From Aphanomyces cochlioides (lineage: Eukaryota; Oomycota; Saprolegniomycetes; Saprolegniales; Verrucalvaceae): a stretch of 64,000 bases of DNA. The notes beneath the pieces were generated by a model that did not search any database, was not told the DNA's origin, and saw nothing but the letters and a program-made list of their open reading frames with translations. The translations under genes and the position numbers were made by a program. Position 1 is the stretch's first letter; each line of letters opens with the position of its first letter. Below are positions 31,801 through 43,300 of the stretch, piece after piece. The DNA lies in contig JAHQRK010000002.1 of the NCBI GenBank assembly GCA_019828595.1, forward strand, positions 1,984,001 through 2,048,000. The letters run 5' to 3'.

Positions 31801-34472
31801 CTCTACTACACGCCCTCAAGGTCTGCTTCTATGAGCTACGGAACAACTCGTTGACAGTGTACTCCAAGCATGCTATCATCAATTGGATCCGAAAGGACAA
31901 ACAAGGACGCACTGACCACCTCTCCTGGGCTGCAATGTTATCTCCATGGACAATTCAAGTGGTGGACTCCTCCAACCTTCAAGGACTCGATGGCATCCCG
32001 ATGATGCTGGCCTCCTCACTTTGCCCGCCATCGGACTCTACAATGGACGATCTTACACTATACACCCCTTTGAAGTCCACGAGATCTCTGACTCCAGTGC
32101 AACAGAGCCTACCGTGTTTCACCGCCGAAGAGTCCGCTGTCATAGCTACATTTGACGGCTCCATCAAATTTTCTGAACGAGTGGGTGGTTTTGGTGCGAT
32201 CCTGTGGCAGCTACCCGAGTGGAAGATCCTATGGGCCGGATATGGCGTTGTCACAGACACTACAGTCAATGGGGCCGAATATGCAGGTCTCCTCGCGGTA
32301 CTATCAGCAGCTATCCGCCTCCACCTCACCAGCGTCCGAGTCTTTGGAGATTCACGGCTTGTTATCCAGCAGGTACTCAATCGGATGAGGTGTACCAAGC
32401 CCCACTTGCAGACACTGCTTGCTGAAGTTCACACGCTCAACAACCAGCTTGCCAGTCCGTCATTCCATCATGTGAAACGCGTGTGGAACGGTGCAGCCCA
32501 TTACCTGGCTTCAGGCTTAACCGACCGGACGACAGGTGAGGTGACCGATCCCTCTACGCTCGATTTACTGCACTCTTTAAACTGGCTGCCGCACCTTGTC
32601 CACGACATCCGATTTCCACTCCCGGAGCACCTACAATACTTGGCTCAACCTGACTCCACTGCGGCGTCGTCTCGGTCTCGGGGTGGCGTCGTGTGTAAGC
32701 CTGGCGATACCCCCCCATCAATTTTTGCTATCACGGCCTCACGCGGAACCATTCTAGTAGTCCAAAGACAAGAGTCCGACACCCTGGCACATATCCGCCT
32801 TCAACGAATATCCCGCGCACAAGATCGAGAAAAGAAATGGGCCAACATGAAGAAGTACATCAGAGGCGAGTTTGACGGTCTATCCCAACGAGAATGTCAA
32901 CAAATGGCCAAGACGGTGCATCAGTTCGATATATGCGAAGAAGGAGCCCTCTACCTACTCCTCTGGTCAACCAAACGGAGTCCGACTCCTCAACTCACTT
33001 GGTCACTAGTCATACCACGATCCCTAGTGACTGAAATCCTCCAGCAATGTCATGATGGAGTCCAAGGAGGACATTTCAAGTTCATGAAGACCTACGCTAA
33101 AGCCAAAGCCTTCTACTACTGGGATTCGATGTATGCGGATACCAAAACTTACTGCGAAAACTGCGAAACTTGCGCTACTGGCGCTCCTTCACCGCACATC
33201 AAAGCACCATGCCCAGGCAATCTTCTGCCGCAAAGACCCATGGACATCGTATGCTTCGACATTGGAACAGACCTCCCTAAGTCCTTCCGCGGAAACACTC
33301 AACTAGTCCTCTTCGAAGATATATTTACAGCGATGGTCATGGTCAAGGCTACACCAAACAGACATGCCCACACAATTGCTCAAGCATATGAATAGGCGGT
33401 CTTCAGAAGGTTTGGTGCCTGCAGAGAGCTCAGACATGACCGAGAACCCAGTTTCATGAGTGAGGTACTCAAACACTTTGCAGCAATACTCGGTCTGTGT
33501 CAGTCTCCTACCTTTGCATACCGACCTCAAGCCAATGGTACCGCTGAACGAGGAATCCAGACTATCACAAGGATGGTGAAATTGTACATCCAGGACCCAC
33601 ACCAACGAGACTGGGACGACGTAGCCGAACGAATGGTCTTTGCCCTGAACACCTCAGTGTCGGCCACCAGGAAGGAGGCCCCATTCTTCCTGATGCATGG
33701 GTGGGATCCGTACACCACCATGATGGCTAGTTTACCATCCGTGAAGACGGACGCCAACTTGGATTCATATGAATGGAGACTGCAACTTTACCACCAATAC
33801 GCTCATTGTATGGACATGGCCCGTCTACTGGTCAAACAAGCTGTGGAAGAACGAGCCAGACGACACAATGAAGGACTCCCGGCTGATGTTGACACTCGAA
33901 TCAGAGTGGTCGACGCAGTATGGGTCTATATCGACAAAGTCAAGCCAGGAGTCAAGCTCAAGCTTGCTCACCTCTGGCATGGACCATTCAGAGTGGTGAA
34001 TCGACCGAAAAATTACGCCAGCGAAGTCGAAGTCATAAGCTTGAAATCAGGAAAGAACCATCGCTTCTACACGACTATTCATGATTCTCGCTTGAAGACA
34101 CGACGACTGAGTCCCCTGAGGCCAACTGAATTACTAGAAGACATGCCTCCAGTCGACTTCGACGAAGAATTACTGCCTGACACCTCCTTTACCAATCGGC
34201 AACAGCCCATTCCAGGGACTCCTCTTCAGGTGCCCGTGGCTGTGAGGAATACTCGTCTAAATGGTGGCATCCGAGAGCTAGAAGTACAGTTGATCAATGA
34301 TGGACCATGGACTTGGGAGCCTGAAGCTCTGCTGGAGTCCACCCCCGAATTGAGGAAGTTCCATAGAGACCGACTTGGGTGGAGTCGGCTAACAAGGATG
34401 GTCGATGATGATTTGAACCCAGCCCCCACCGCTCCTGAAGGGCCTCTTCAAGAAGCGGCTACAACGGTGTAA
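28900..34472 (+). pseudogene. retrotransposon pol: protease, RT, two RNase H domains, integrase; one nonsense codon
   Basis: The frame is open from 28740; the part before ~28900 overlaps gag. Protease: VLADTGANMSVLH and HAILGMDFL. RT: WASPIVIVLKKG, RLCIDYRGIND, FVDDISDG (FVDD in place of the usual YxDD), FLGHLISREGVHAKP. First RNase H: LLYVTNWAISATLYQ and EREILALLHALK. A second RNase H follows (ATFDGSIKFSERVGGFGAIL, NGAEYAGLLAVLSAAI, VFGDSRLVIQQVLN). Integrase: an HHCC finger (CENCETC), CFDIGTD, RHDREPSFMSE and YRPQANGTAERG for D, D and E. A TAG at 33393-33395 falls between the two catalytic Asp. A chromodomain-like tail (GPWTWEPEALLESTPELRKF) ends the protein. Confidence 0.92.
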
Positions 34473-34620
34473 CCTATGGAGCCCGCCTCGTACTGCACAA
34501 GCCGTACGGCGCCAACTCGGGCGCAGGAGGCGGATTGCTCAAAACTTAGGCAAATTTGAGGAACCCACGATTGACAAAAGAAGGCAAAAAAATGGAAGTT
34601 ATTCACAAATGCTCAACCTC

Positions 34621-36879
34621 CTACTTCTTGGAAGATCCCTTACCACCGTCAGCTGCAGCAGTCTTTCTGGCCGCTCGTCGTTCTCGCTTAATAGCGGCCG
34701 TTCGCCGAGTGACTGGAACCAGCAGCAAGAAAATACAATTCGCCACTTGACGCCGCCGTTCTCGCTCTAGTTCCGCAGGAAGGAGCTCCTCGGCTTTGTG
34801 CTTTCCGCAACTTCCCAAAGGATTCAGGCATGCAACCCGACTTGTGCCAACGAAGCCGCAACGAACACGGTTGGGATACTTGGCGCTTGGTTCAAAAGGA
34901 AGATTCTTCGCGGCCTTCAGCTCGTCAGCCGAGATACCCAACATCCGAGAATAAACATCCCAGTCGTGCTCAGACAAGGCGCTTGGTTGCTCACCAGTGT
35001 TGGATGCTTGAACAGGCAGGGACTCCACTTGAGAAGACCCAGAAGGATCCTCCTCCGAATCAGGCTCGCTCGGCAAGTTGTCTTGACCACCGGCAGCTGG
35101 GGATGCCACTGCTGAATCTGACGCGACTTCGTCCTGCCATCCTCCTTCAGCCGGGGCAGATGGCGCCGCGAGCGGAAGAGCCGAAGACTGAACCACTGAT
35201 GATGACTGCTCCAACTGGCCGAGACGATCATTCATTTTTGCGGCAACCTGTGGCCACGCGCGGGCAGTCTCCTCCAGCTTCCTCAGTCGATCTTCATAGG
35301 TGGATGCTACAGAACCCGGGACAGCCGTGGCAGAAGGCGCAAGAGCCCCGATCTGGCCCAAGATGTCATTTATGGTGTCGATCTTCTTGAGTATTTCCTG
35401 GTCCTATCAGAAGATTAACCAAAAGCCAAAAGAGAGACCACTCACATGCTGAGCACGCGACGCTTCCACTGCAGAGAACTGGGCTTCCAACTCAGCCAAA
35501 CGCGAGCCTAAGGAAACGTTTGCCTTCTCGGACGCATCCAAACGCCCAGACAATTGTTCGACCTCGAGGGAGACGTTAGCCGAGAAAGAGACCACACTGC
35601 CAGACAGGGCCACGGAGGCTTGCTGAAGGGCTCTCAACTTCTTGCGCACAACATCTTGATCGAAGCCTTCGGCTACCTGCTCGTGCAACTCAGTGGCAGT
35701 CTGCAACAACGCTCGCTGTGCCAGCACAATCTCCTGAGCGGCAGGACGCAAGGAGTCCGAGTCCGGCAAGGATCTCTCCCAGCCAGCTATCAAGTCGCCC
35801 CGCATGATTGGTTGTGGGTCAGCGATCATAACGGTCGGCAGAGACTTCGAAGAGCCACTAGTATCACCGTCCGATTCGCTCAATTCCAAAGTACCAGAGT
35901 CGGACTCCTCCGCTTTGGAGTCTTCTCCTTTCCTCGAGAGCCCAGCTCCATCCTTGGCAGTTGTGGTTGAAAGAGCCGACGTCGGAGGAGCACTGGCCGG
36001 CACAATGCGTGGCAAGTATCGCAGCATCACCTCACCATCGACTGTGGCAGTTGTCAAGGAGTCTTCGACTTCGGCCCGCCAAGAGCGCTCAGCCAATATG
36101 CTTGCTTCGGCATCCGCCTCCTCGGCATTTGACTCATCCTCCCATGAAACCGTGAAATCGGAGTCTTCGAGGGGCGCTTCCGCATGTGCACTTGAAGAGA
36201 CTGGCTCCTCCTTGATGCAAAAGATTGGAGGAGCTGCAACATCCAACACAGACGACGATGGCGCCCTTGACTTTCGAAGAGTGTGGAGCGACGTCGCAAA
36301 GCCGCAAGGATGGTCCACCTCGGGATCAAACACTCTCGCTTCAATTCTGTTGGGCCGATACTCGAACTCGTGGCCAGGCGTATCGGAGCTGGGCGAACCA
36401 AAGATCTCCGCCTCGCTTTCGGTGATCTCAATTGCTGGCCGGTAAAGATCGTGACGATCGTACACCCACTCATCACAAGAAGACGCCGATGAAGACGGAG
36501 TGGACGGCGCTGAATATGGTGGCGCCGGAGGAAGAGCCAACAGAGGTGGCAAGACAAAGTCGGACGTGACAGGCGTTCGTTTCGTCACATGACGTCGTCT
36601 CGACGAACGATCGTATGAATCACCCTTGGCTGAATAGCCGAGGACTACCGGGGGCGGACGCATGCCAGAGAGGACAGAGCCCAAAAGACTGGAACGGCGC
36701 GAGACTTGTGCAGATGATTGGGACTCCAACTGGACGGAAGAGTCCACCAGGACCGGAAGCGACTGACGACGAAAGCGGGCCATGTGCTCAGCAACCGCAT
36801 CAATCGCCCATTGACCGGCCTTGGGTGGGTGTGCAGACTTAGTTGGCTTGGTCTCTTGATGAGCTGACATGAAAATCAA
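34621..36879 (-). CDS. spliced antisense gene inside the retrotransposon
   Basis: Opposite strand to gag-pol, downstream of integrase. Exons 35446-36879 and 34621-35403 join across a 42-nt GT-AG intron (35404-35445) in frame, giving about 735 aa from the ATG at 36870. No homologue is recognised. The N-terminal two thirds are Ser/Asp/Glu/Pro-rich and disordered-looking (DDSSVQLE-like runs, phosphosite-rich). Residues ~390-520 are heptad-like (coiled coil, both sides of the intron). The C-terminus has a short Cys/His cluster (CGFVGTSRVACLNPLGSCGKH) and a very basic tail (RRTAAIKRERRAARKTAA). An upstream exon may exist at 36995-37705. Long open frames free of stops argue it is or was expressed. 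Confidence 0.68.
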
Positions 36880-36994
36880 GAATGTTCGACACGTACCGAG
36901 ATCAAAAAGAGAAAAGACACCAACAGCCGGGAATTGACGAGAATGTATTGGTCAAAATTATCTGACTCCAAATGACGCGCCGGGCAAGTAGACT

Positions 36995-37705
36995 TCAAGT
37001 TCTCGCAAGGCTTGCGCTTGGTGGTGAACATACCGCAGAGTTCACCACTGCAGCGACTTCCTCGGACCCGATATCGGTGGTCGCCCGCACGGCGCGCGGG
37101 ACATGTATCGTATGGCTCAAGGCACATCTCACCAGACTCCAGATCCAACACCCCGCAAATCCGTTACGTCCGACAGCCGTCAATTGGTCCACCGCAAGCT
37201 TGAGCCGGCCGACTTCTTCGATCAACTTCTCTATGGCAGCCCGATGGATATCAGATTGGCGTTCAAGATTGACCAAGTAACGCGCTTGGTTGACCAATTC
37301 CTCAGCTACATCCTCGCTGAAAGGACTGGGACCAGCTCCCACGGGCTCACAGTCGCTCTGAGTATCCGATTCCTCCTGTGTTGAAGGAGCTCGACTCATC
37401 CCCGGAGTCGGGCGCTTCTCGGCCGACTCAGTCCCACGAGACGGTGTATGATCCGTCGACGAAGGAGCAGTGGCAGGAGCTGAAGAAGCCTCGTGCAGCA
37501 CCGTTGGAGGTTCTGGGGACGCCGTGTCATTCGATGAAGCAGGTGCTTGAGACGAACTGGCTACCCTTTTGGATACGCGCCGTGGCTTGCTGAGGTCATC
37601 TTGCGAAGACATCGGACGTTTTGCTTCAAAATCAGATGAGTCACTCGTCAGCACAGAATGACTGCGAGCGATACGAGACTGGCGTTGCGAAGGTAAAACT
37701 GGCAT
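36995..37705 (-). CDS. antisense ORF, possible first exon of the antisense gene
   Basis: An open frame of 236 codons ending about 50 bp inside the 3' LTR boundary. It is rich in Ser, Pro, Thr and Ala, with one amphipathic helix (NQARYLVNLERQSDIHRAAI) that looks like a coiled coil. Composition matches the antisense gene that follows on the same strand, and a good donor (GTGAGATG) lies near 37130. I could not find a splice that keeps the frame into 36879, so the joining is unresolved. Confidence 0.45.
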   Translation of the reverse strand: MPVLPSQRQSRIARSHSVLTSDSSDFEAKRPMSSQDDLSKPRRVSKRVASSSQAPASSNDTASPEPPTVLHEASSAPATAPSSTDHTPSRGTESAEKRPTPGMSRAPSTQEESDTQSDCEPVGAGPSPFSEDVAEELVNQARYLVNLERQSDIHRAAIEKLIEEVGRLKLAVDQLTAVGRNGFAGCWIWSLVRCALSHTIHVPRAVRATTDIGSEEVAAVVNSAVCSPPSASLART

Positions 37706-37752
37706 CCGTTGTGTTCACTCGTTCCGCGTGTCTCGAGGTGACCAGGGTGGCT

Positions 37753-38491
37753 TGTGATGCCGGAAAAGTCAAGCCAACAATGACTACAAGGTGCCCTTGC
37801 TAGCCAAGGGCCAGCGCTTGGAAGGACCGTATGTCTTGGACTCCACATCCATGGCGAGATTCCGCGGTTTAGTCAAGCGTCCCCATGAACCATACAAACT
37901 CTAAGATATCGCCAGATATGGATACCACATGGAGTCAGACTCCACCAGATGGCCACCGAATAGATCCCCCAGACTTCGCGATGAAGCTGCTCCACCAAGC
38001 AATTTGAGTAAACAGCATGTTGCACCCAACAAGACATTCGAACAGCGTGAGCCGCGCAGACCAACCAAAACAAGAACCCAGGATAGATTAACTTTGAATT
38101 CACTCTTCTTTTTGCCTCGCTTACCAATCCTGTGAGTTTGCGGCGTGGCCAGAAGTGTACCCAAGTCCAAGACAGTTTGAGAGTTCCGCCGGCTGCCTCG
38201 AGAGAAGCCGACACCGATTGAATCCTTCCCCCATTGCCCTGCATCAGCGTCAGCCACAGCTAGACGTAGTACTCGGGCCATAGTACAACCTCCTCCGAAG
38301 TCTCACGCATACGCGAGTGTCTCTGCGTGACTCCAAGGAAGAATCCGACTCCAACTCTCTGCCTAACCTTGCCCTCCATCAACCTTGCTTGCTGCCTCGG
38401 GTGTCTGCGTTGATCTTGGTCCCACCTAAGATCCAGCTTTTCAACCCCTTCTAATTTTCTTGCGGCTACGACCTACATTCCCGTTCCCACA
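37753..38491 (+). repeat. 3' LTR, full length (739 bp)
   Basis: Starts TGTGATGCCGG and ends CCCACA (TG...CA). The start is defined by the inverted copy at 25512. No convincing polypurine tract precedes it: the bases just upstream are ACCAGGGTGGCT. It would also supply the promoter region for the antisense transcript. Confidence 0.9.
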
Positions 38492-39142
38492 GGGGCTTTC
38501 AAAATTCCGCATATTTTTAAAAAATATCCGCAAAATTCGGAAAAATTTGCGGAAATGGTGACGCTGCTCATTGGTAACACCAACAATAGCAGCATGAAGG
38601 GAAAGACACGGAGAGCAACGTCTCTGAAATGCAAGGACGTTGCTCTCCATTTCTGTCGTCGCGGAGCCTTGAAATTCCCGACGCTGCAGCCTACGTTGTA
38701 GTATGTGTCATGTCGCCTGTCGACGAAAGTATTGAACGTCCAGAGTTCTCTCGATGCAATTGTCAAAAATGTCCGCGCAAATTTCGTCGCCCGCTTTGTT
38801 CAAATACGCACGCGCCCTCTCTGTTCCGTGGCTTTGTCCACGTCGTTCCCATTCTAGTCGTTGTGCGCCACCGTCCTCCGTAAAGCGTCACGGCGCTCTT
38901 GCATCGTGCTTTGCGTGGTCTACAAGTAGACTATCATCTTGTCCAGCTCAACCAAAGTCATGTCCACTTTCATGTTGTTCATCGTGTTGTCGTTCGTCAC
39001 AACTAGCAATGGATTTTCTTGGCCTGGTCGTCTGGGTGTGAGTAGATACAAGATCGTTGGCAACATGCGCTGCGAAAGGCGCGTCCAGCAAATATTGACA
39101 CGGGAGTTCTTGCGCTCTAATCATTTTGAAATTCGCTTTGAC
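38492..39142. other. non-coding flank of the retrotransposon
   Basis: Begins with GGGG (target duplication candidate) and contains several TTCCGCA/TGCGGAA words like those near 25520, which supports both being the original insertion site. A 20-bp inverted repeat (GGAGAGCAACGTCTC... / ...GACGTTGCTCTCC, 38608-38650) is present. No gene supported. Confidence 0.45.
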
Positions 39143-39376
39143 ATGCGTGTATTGATTGCTGTAGCTGCTGCTGTGATTGCTCTCGCCGCTGGTTCAGCGC
39201 CATCCATGGAGGCGCACGAGCCGTCATCGTTGGCCCAAGAGAGTGGTCAACTTGCCCAATCCGCTAGCTTGGAAGATGGACATCAACACCCTCCAAGTCT
39301 ACCACCCGGCGCAAGTCTCGAGGTCGACCATCGCGAAAGAAGAGAGCGAGGAAGCAAAGCTGGAGCACTGGCTTGA
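39143..39376 (+). CDS. candidate small secreted protein
   Basis: A 77-aa ORF starting MRVLIAVAAAVIALAAGSAP, a textbook signal peptide with probable cleavage after about residue 18-20. The mature part is short and hydrophilic, rich in Ser, Glu, His, Gln and Pro, with a basic end (EVDHRERRERGSKAG) and no Cys. An ATG at 38939 in the same frame would add 68 residues with a second hydrophobic stretch but is less likely. Secreted small proteins are common in pathogenic oomycetes. No effector motif (RxLR, CRN) is visible. A short intron could extend it into the downstream Arg/Gln/Pro-rich frame (to 39524). Moderate to low certainty. Confidence 0.4.
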   Translation: MRVLIAVAAAVIALAAGSAPSMEAHEPSSLAQESGQLAQSASLEDGHQHPPSLPPGASLEVDHRERRERGSKAGALA

Positions 39377-39820
39377 GTCCATCCATTCTTGCCCGTGTTG
39401 GAGGCATGGAGTTGGAAAATCGAACTCGCAACGTCGTCGCAGCTTTCGACGCGGCGGTGGCCAAGAGCAAGGACAACCACCACGCCCACAACGTCAGCCG
39501 TCGTTCTATCGACCTCAGTTTTAGGACGAGTTTAGCATGCGCACCGCTGTGTCTCCAACAAGTCTCAAGTCGAGCTAGGACGAACTTGTTTGCTTGCGTT
39601 TCTTTCTTCATGTGGTTCTATCGCCAAGTCGCACTCAACCCCAATCCACGCTGCAGCCATCCACATAAAACTACTTGAGTACTCGCCTCTATATCACAGC
39701 GTGAGGATGGACGGTCTCCACAACTTGCCACTTCGATCGACCACCACATCGCGTTGTACTCGAGCCCATGGGACGTCCATCAAGCAATTGCCGCGCAAGT
39801 TGACCATGTCAGCATCAAGT

Positions 39821-40141
39821 CTAGGCATGAAAAAGTCTGTCGTATGACAGAGAAAGAATGCTAGGAGTCTGTTGACGCCTCGGAGGCGATTCTTCTTTGA
39901 GAGCGGCTTGACTGCTCTGCCTTTCAATCGAGATGGATGTGACTCTGGCTGCAGGTGTGCTCTTGGCGCGTGCTTGTTCACCTTGCCGTTCTTTGGACCG
40001 ACCGCTTTCTTGTTGACTTTGGGATTCGACCTGTGAGAGCTGCTTCACGGCCAACTTGGGGGTCGACAACTTGAATCGGGATTCGGAATAGCTGGTCCAT
40101 TGGCGTCTATCGATGATGGATGACGGCAGCATAAGATACAT
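39821..40141 (-). CDS. hypothetical basic Ser/Gln-rich protein
   Basis: A 106-codon open frame of ordinary coding composition, with SQ/QS-rich and basic stretches (VKQLSQVESQSQQESGRSKE) and no recognised domain. It lies just downstream of the SNF2 gene on the same strand. A short open frame at 40195-40389 (minus) overlaps the SNF2 stop and could be an upstream exon, but no valid splice was found. Confidence 0.35.
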   Translation of the reverse strand: MYLMLPSSIIDRRQWTSYSESRFKLSTPKLAVKQLSQVESQSQQESGRSKERQGEQARAKSTPAARVTSISIERQSSQAALKEESPPRRQQTPSILSLSYDRLFHA

Positions 40142-40381
40142 TGTTGTGCATGAAATATTCGTCGCTACGATGCAACTACCGAGCTAGTTGAGAGCTAGAG
40201 CGTCTTCTCTGATGAGTGGCAGCTACTGCTCTCCGTTGGAGACGCTATGGCGTCGTTAGAATTCCTTGAAAGAGCGGCAAGATGTGGTTTCGCCGCCGTG
40301 GACTGACCAACGAGCGGCTCGAGACGTCGAGAGGACGCCAACGATGCCTGCGAATGTACAAGAGCTGCTGTGTTATCTTGG

Positions 40382-43300
40382 TTAGCCATCCCGCCTGGCC
40401 CTCTTTGCCGCGTTTACTTGGTCGTTGTCGTCTCTGTCCAAGGTGGACGCTTGTCGAGCGTGGGTTGGTTCGTCCATCATGCTCGCGTTTTGGAGGACGT
40501 GGTAAATCCGCATGCTCGACATGCTTTCCTTGTTCATGACGCTGAAGAGATTCTTCTTTGGCTTTGTCGCTGGTTTCTTTCGAGCCTTGTCGTGCGTTCG
40601 CTTCTTGGTCGGATCGGGCGGCACGCTGTAGAGCTCTCGGACCTACTTCGAGTGTCAATCCACGTCATGTTGCGTCGAGACGCACCAACGCTTCCATGCT
40701 GCCACGCATTTCCAACTGCTCCACGACGACGGAATCGGTCGCACCCATGCGATGCGCGCGGGCAATCACTTGTTGCTCGACGCTCTTGTCCCAAATTTCA
40801 TCCATGAGGAATATATGCGTCACGAACGACAAGTCGAGGCCAATGGCGCCGATTTCCGTCATGAAGAGGACGTGAATGTTGTCGTTGGCTCGGAACGCCG
40901 CGAGCTGTTTGATCCGCTTGGCCATGTTGACTTCGCCCGAGACAAATGAGACGTGCTGGACGCCCGCGCGGGTAAAATCTGGTCGAATGCGGAAAATGTG
41001 TTCTTTGAAATCGCTGAAGATGATGCATTTGATCGGTCTCGACAACTCGGCCACGGGTGTCTTGAGCAGCGTTTGGATGCGCTCGAGGACGTAGAGGCCT
41101 TTGCTGCTTGACCAAACGTGTTCGTCCGGATTGAGGATGCCATGAGGGGCCGCGGCGACCGCCGCTTGTGCGGAATTGCGCTCGTCGTCGCTCCATTGAT
41201 AATGAAACCCCGGCTGGAGCTCTTGAAACTCTTCCCAGTCGTACATCGCGCCGCAGACTTCGCAAGGCACGAGCATGCCGACTTTGAAGCCGTGGACTTC
41301 GACGTACGCCTCGATGCAGTTGGCACAGATCAAGTGACCGCACACTGTCACCATGAGGAACTGCAATTCGCGGCGGCAGACTTCACACGCTGTGCATTTG
41401 TTTTCCTGGGCATCGCGCATGTATTGCTGGACAATTGGACGGCGTTCCCATGGCATCTAGACAGCGCCAACAGCGTCAATGCCATCGACGAAGAAAGCGA
41501 AAAACGTACATCAAAGTCATTCATATAGTTGACCGTCTCGACGAAATGCGCTGTCGAGAGCAAGACTTCCATGCTGCCGCCACCACACGCTGCGAGACGC
41601 AGATTCGCCACGGCCGTCATGGCATCCTTGCTGTTGCAAACATGTCAGGACGTCGTTGGAGGACTTTGTACCGATTAGCAGGATTGAGCAGACTATCCTT
41701 GTGCAATGGCCCTGGGAATTCAGGATCCCATCGCGTGACCTAATGCCGTCCATGGTCTCCGTGAGAATTCGAGCTACAGAGATCGCAGTCGACGTACGAC
41801 TAGATTGCCGCGGACGACGCCGACAACGCCGTTGTAAATGCGATATTCCACTGGCGTTGGATCGACCACCGTGCGTAAATACGTTGGCTTTGGAATTGTC
41901 GTAACGTCGGCTTTGACATGCCGCAGCATGATGCGGTTCAGCAAGCGTTCCAGCCGCAGATAACCTTTCAAGCACTTGGCTTCGAATGGCCGCGCGATGG
42001 CTTGCAACCTACGACGACCTCAGTGGGAAAACAATCGACGGAGGGGATCACCATGGCTTGTCGTCGTCGGTTCCGTACGGCTTTTCCTGCAGGAAACGCA
42101 GAAGTCCATGCAAATGGCGCAGACCATCGGTTTGAGCGACGTGCGGCGTTGGAGTTCCCGTCATGATCCATCGCTTCTCGGCGGAAATGCCACAGAGCAT
42201 TTGCATGGCGTTCGTGACGAGACTTCCGCCGAGTTTGTGGCCTTCGTCGACGATAATACGGACCTACAACCAGTCAAGATCTTCGACAGCGCCGTCATGT
42301 ACCCAATACAGCTGAAGAAACGGCGACAACGCCTTGTACTCGACGCCGTCAGCGTATGTGACTTGATGTTCGCGGCCAAGTCGTTCTGGTGCACGGGCTT
42401 CCAGTGTACTGAGAGGGCGGCGGTGGATCCAGTGGGCGGCTAGACGGCCAAACGTTGTCACGACGACATCAAAGAGCACCAAGATGTCGGCGTCTGGAAC
42501 TGTCCTGGATGTGTCGAAGAGAACGTTCAAGCCCGTCGTGTGGAGCTGGAATTGATTCGTCCAGTGGGCCATCAGCGTGTCGGGCACGACGATCAAGGAC
42601 GCTCGCGACGCTCGCAGTTGATCCGTCGAGACGGTGCGACCAGATTGCTTGCTGGGAGTGTCTTTGTCGGTCGCGTTCACAGAGAGCAACGATCGTACCT
42701 GGAACGCAGGCCATAGTTGTTCCATGATTCTGTCGGCATGATGTTTGTTGGACACGCGAGAGTTCCTTGTGTTCGTAGCAGCAGCGATATCATCGTTATG
42801 GTCTTGCCTAGACCAGGCTCATCGCAGAGGAAGCCGCCGCGCGTGTCCTGGGACTCGCAATTCATCGCCACTCGACCAAAGACGGGATCAATCCATTGTC
42901 CGACGATGTAAGGATGCTCCAACTGCCTACAAGACGCAAGTTAGTTGGGAAACATGGCGGCGATGGACCTCAATTGAGCATTTGATTGACTTTCGCGGTA
43001 GAGCATCCACTTGAGCGCCTTCTTTTGATGGGGAAACAACGTCAAGCGAAGTCCTGGCACGGTGTCGTACGTCACGTGCTGCAGCAAGGAGCACACCGAG
43101 CTCATGCGGGCGATATCTCGCGAGTTCAAGTATTTGAGAACTTCCCAAATTGTATTCATGGGCATATCTGTGAGCACGAGCGTGGAGCCGGCAGCCAAGC
43201 GGTCGACATAGGAAGCATCGGGTCGAACGTTCATACGAATCGCTTCAAGAGGACTCTCCAAGCTCTTGAAGAGAGAAGGAAGGTTGAAATGCGATGACAC

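Larger units (their letters stand above)
27023..38491 (+). mobile_element. Ty3/gypsy LTR retrotransposon with dual RNase H and antisense gene
   Basis: Order: truncated 5' LTR (27023-27490), primer-binding site (27493), gag, pol (protease, RT, RNase H, second RNase H, integrase), an antisense gene, then the full 3' LTR (37753-38491, TG...CA, 739 bp). RT before integrase makes it Ty3/gypsy. The 468 bp shared by the two LTRs are identical by eye, implying recent insertion. A GGGG target duplication fits if the inverted piece at 25240-25512 is the missing LTR front. gag has a frameshift and the integrase a nonsense codon, so this copy is not autonomous. Confidence 0.92.
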
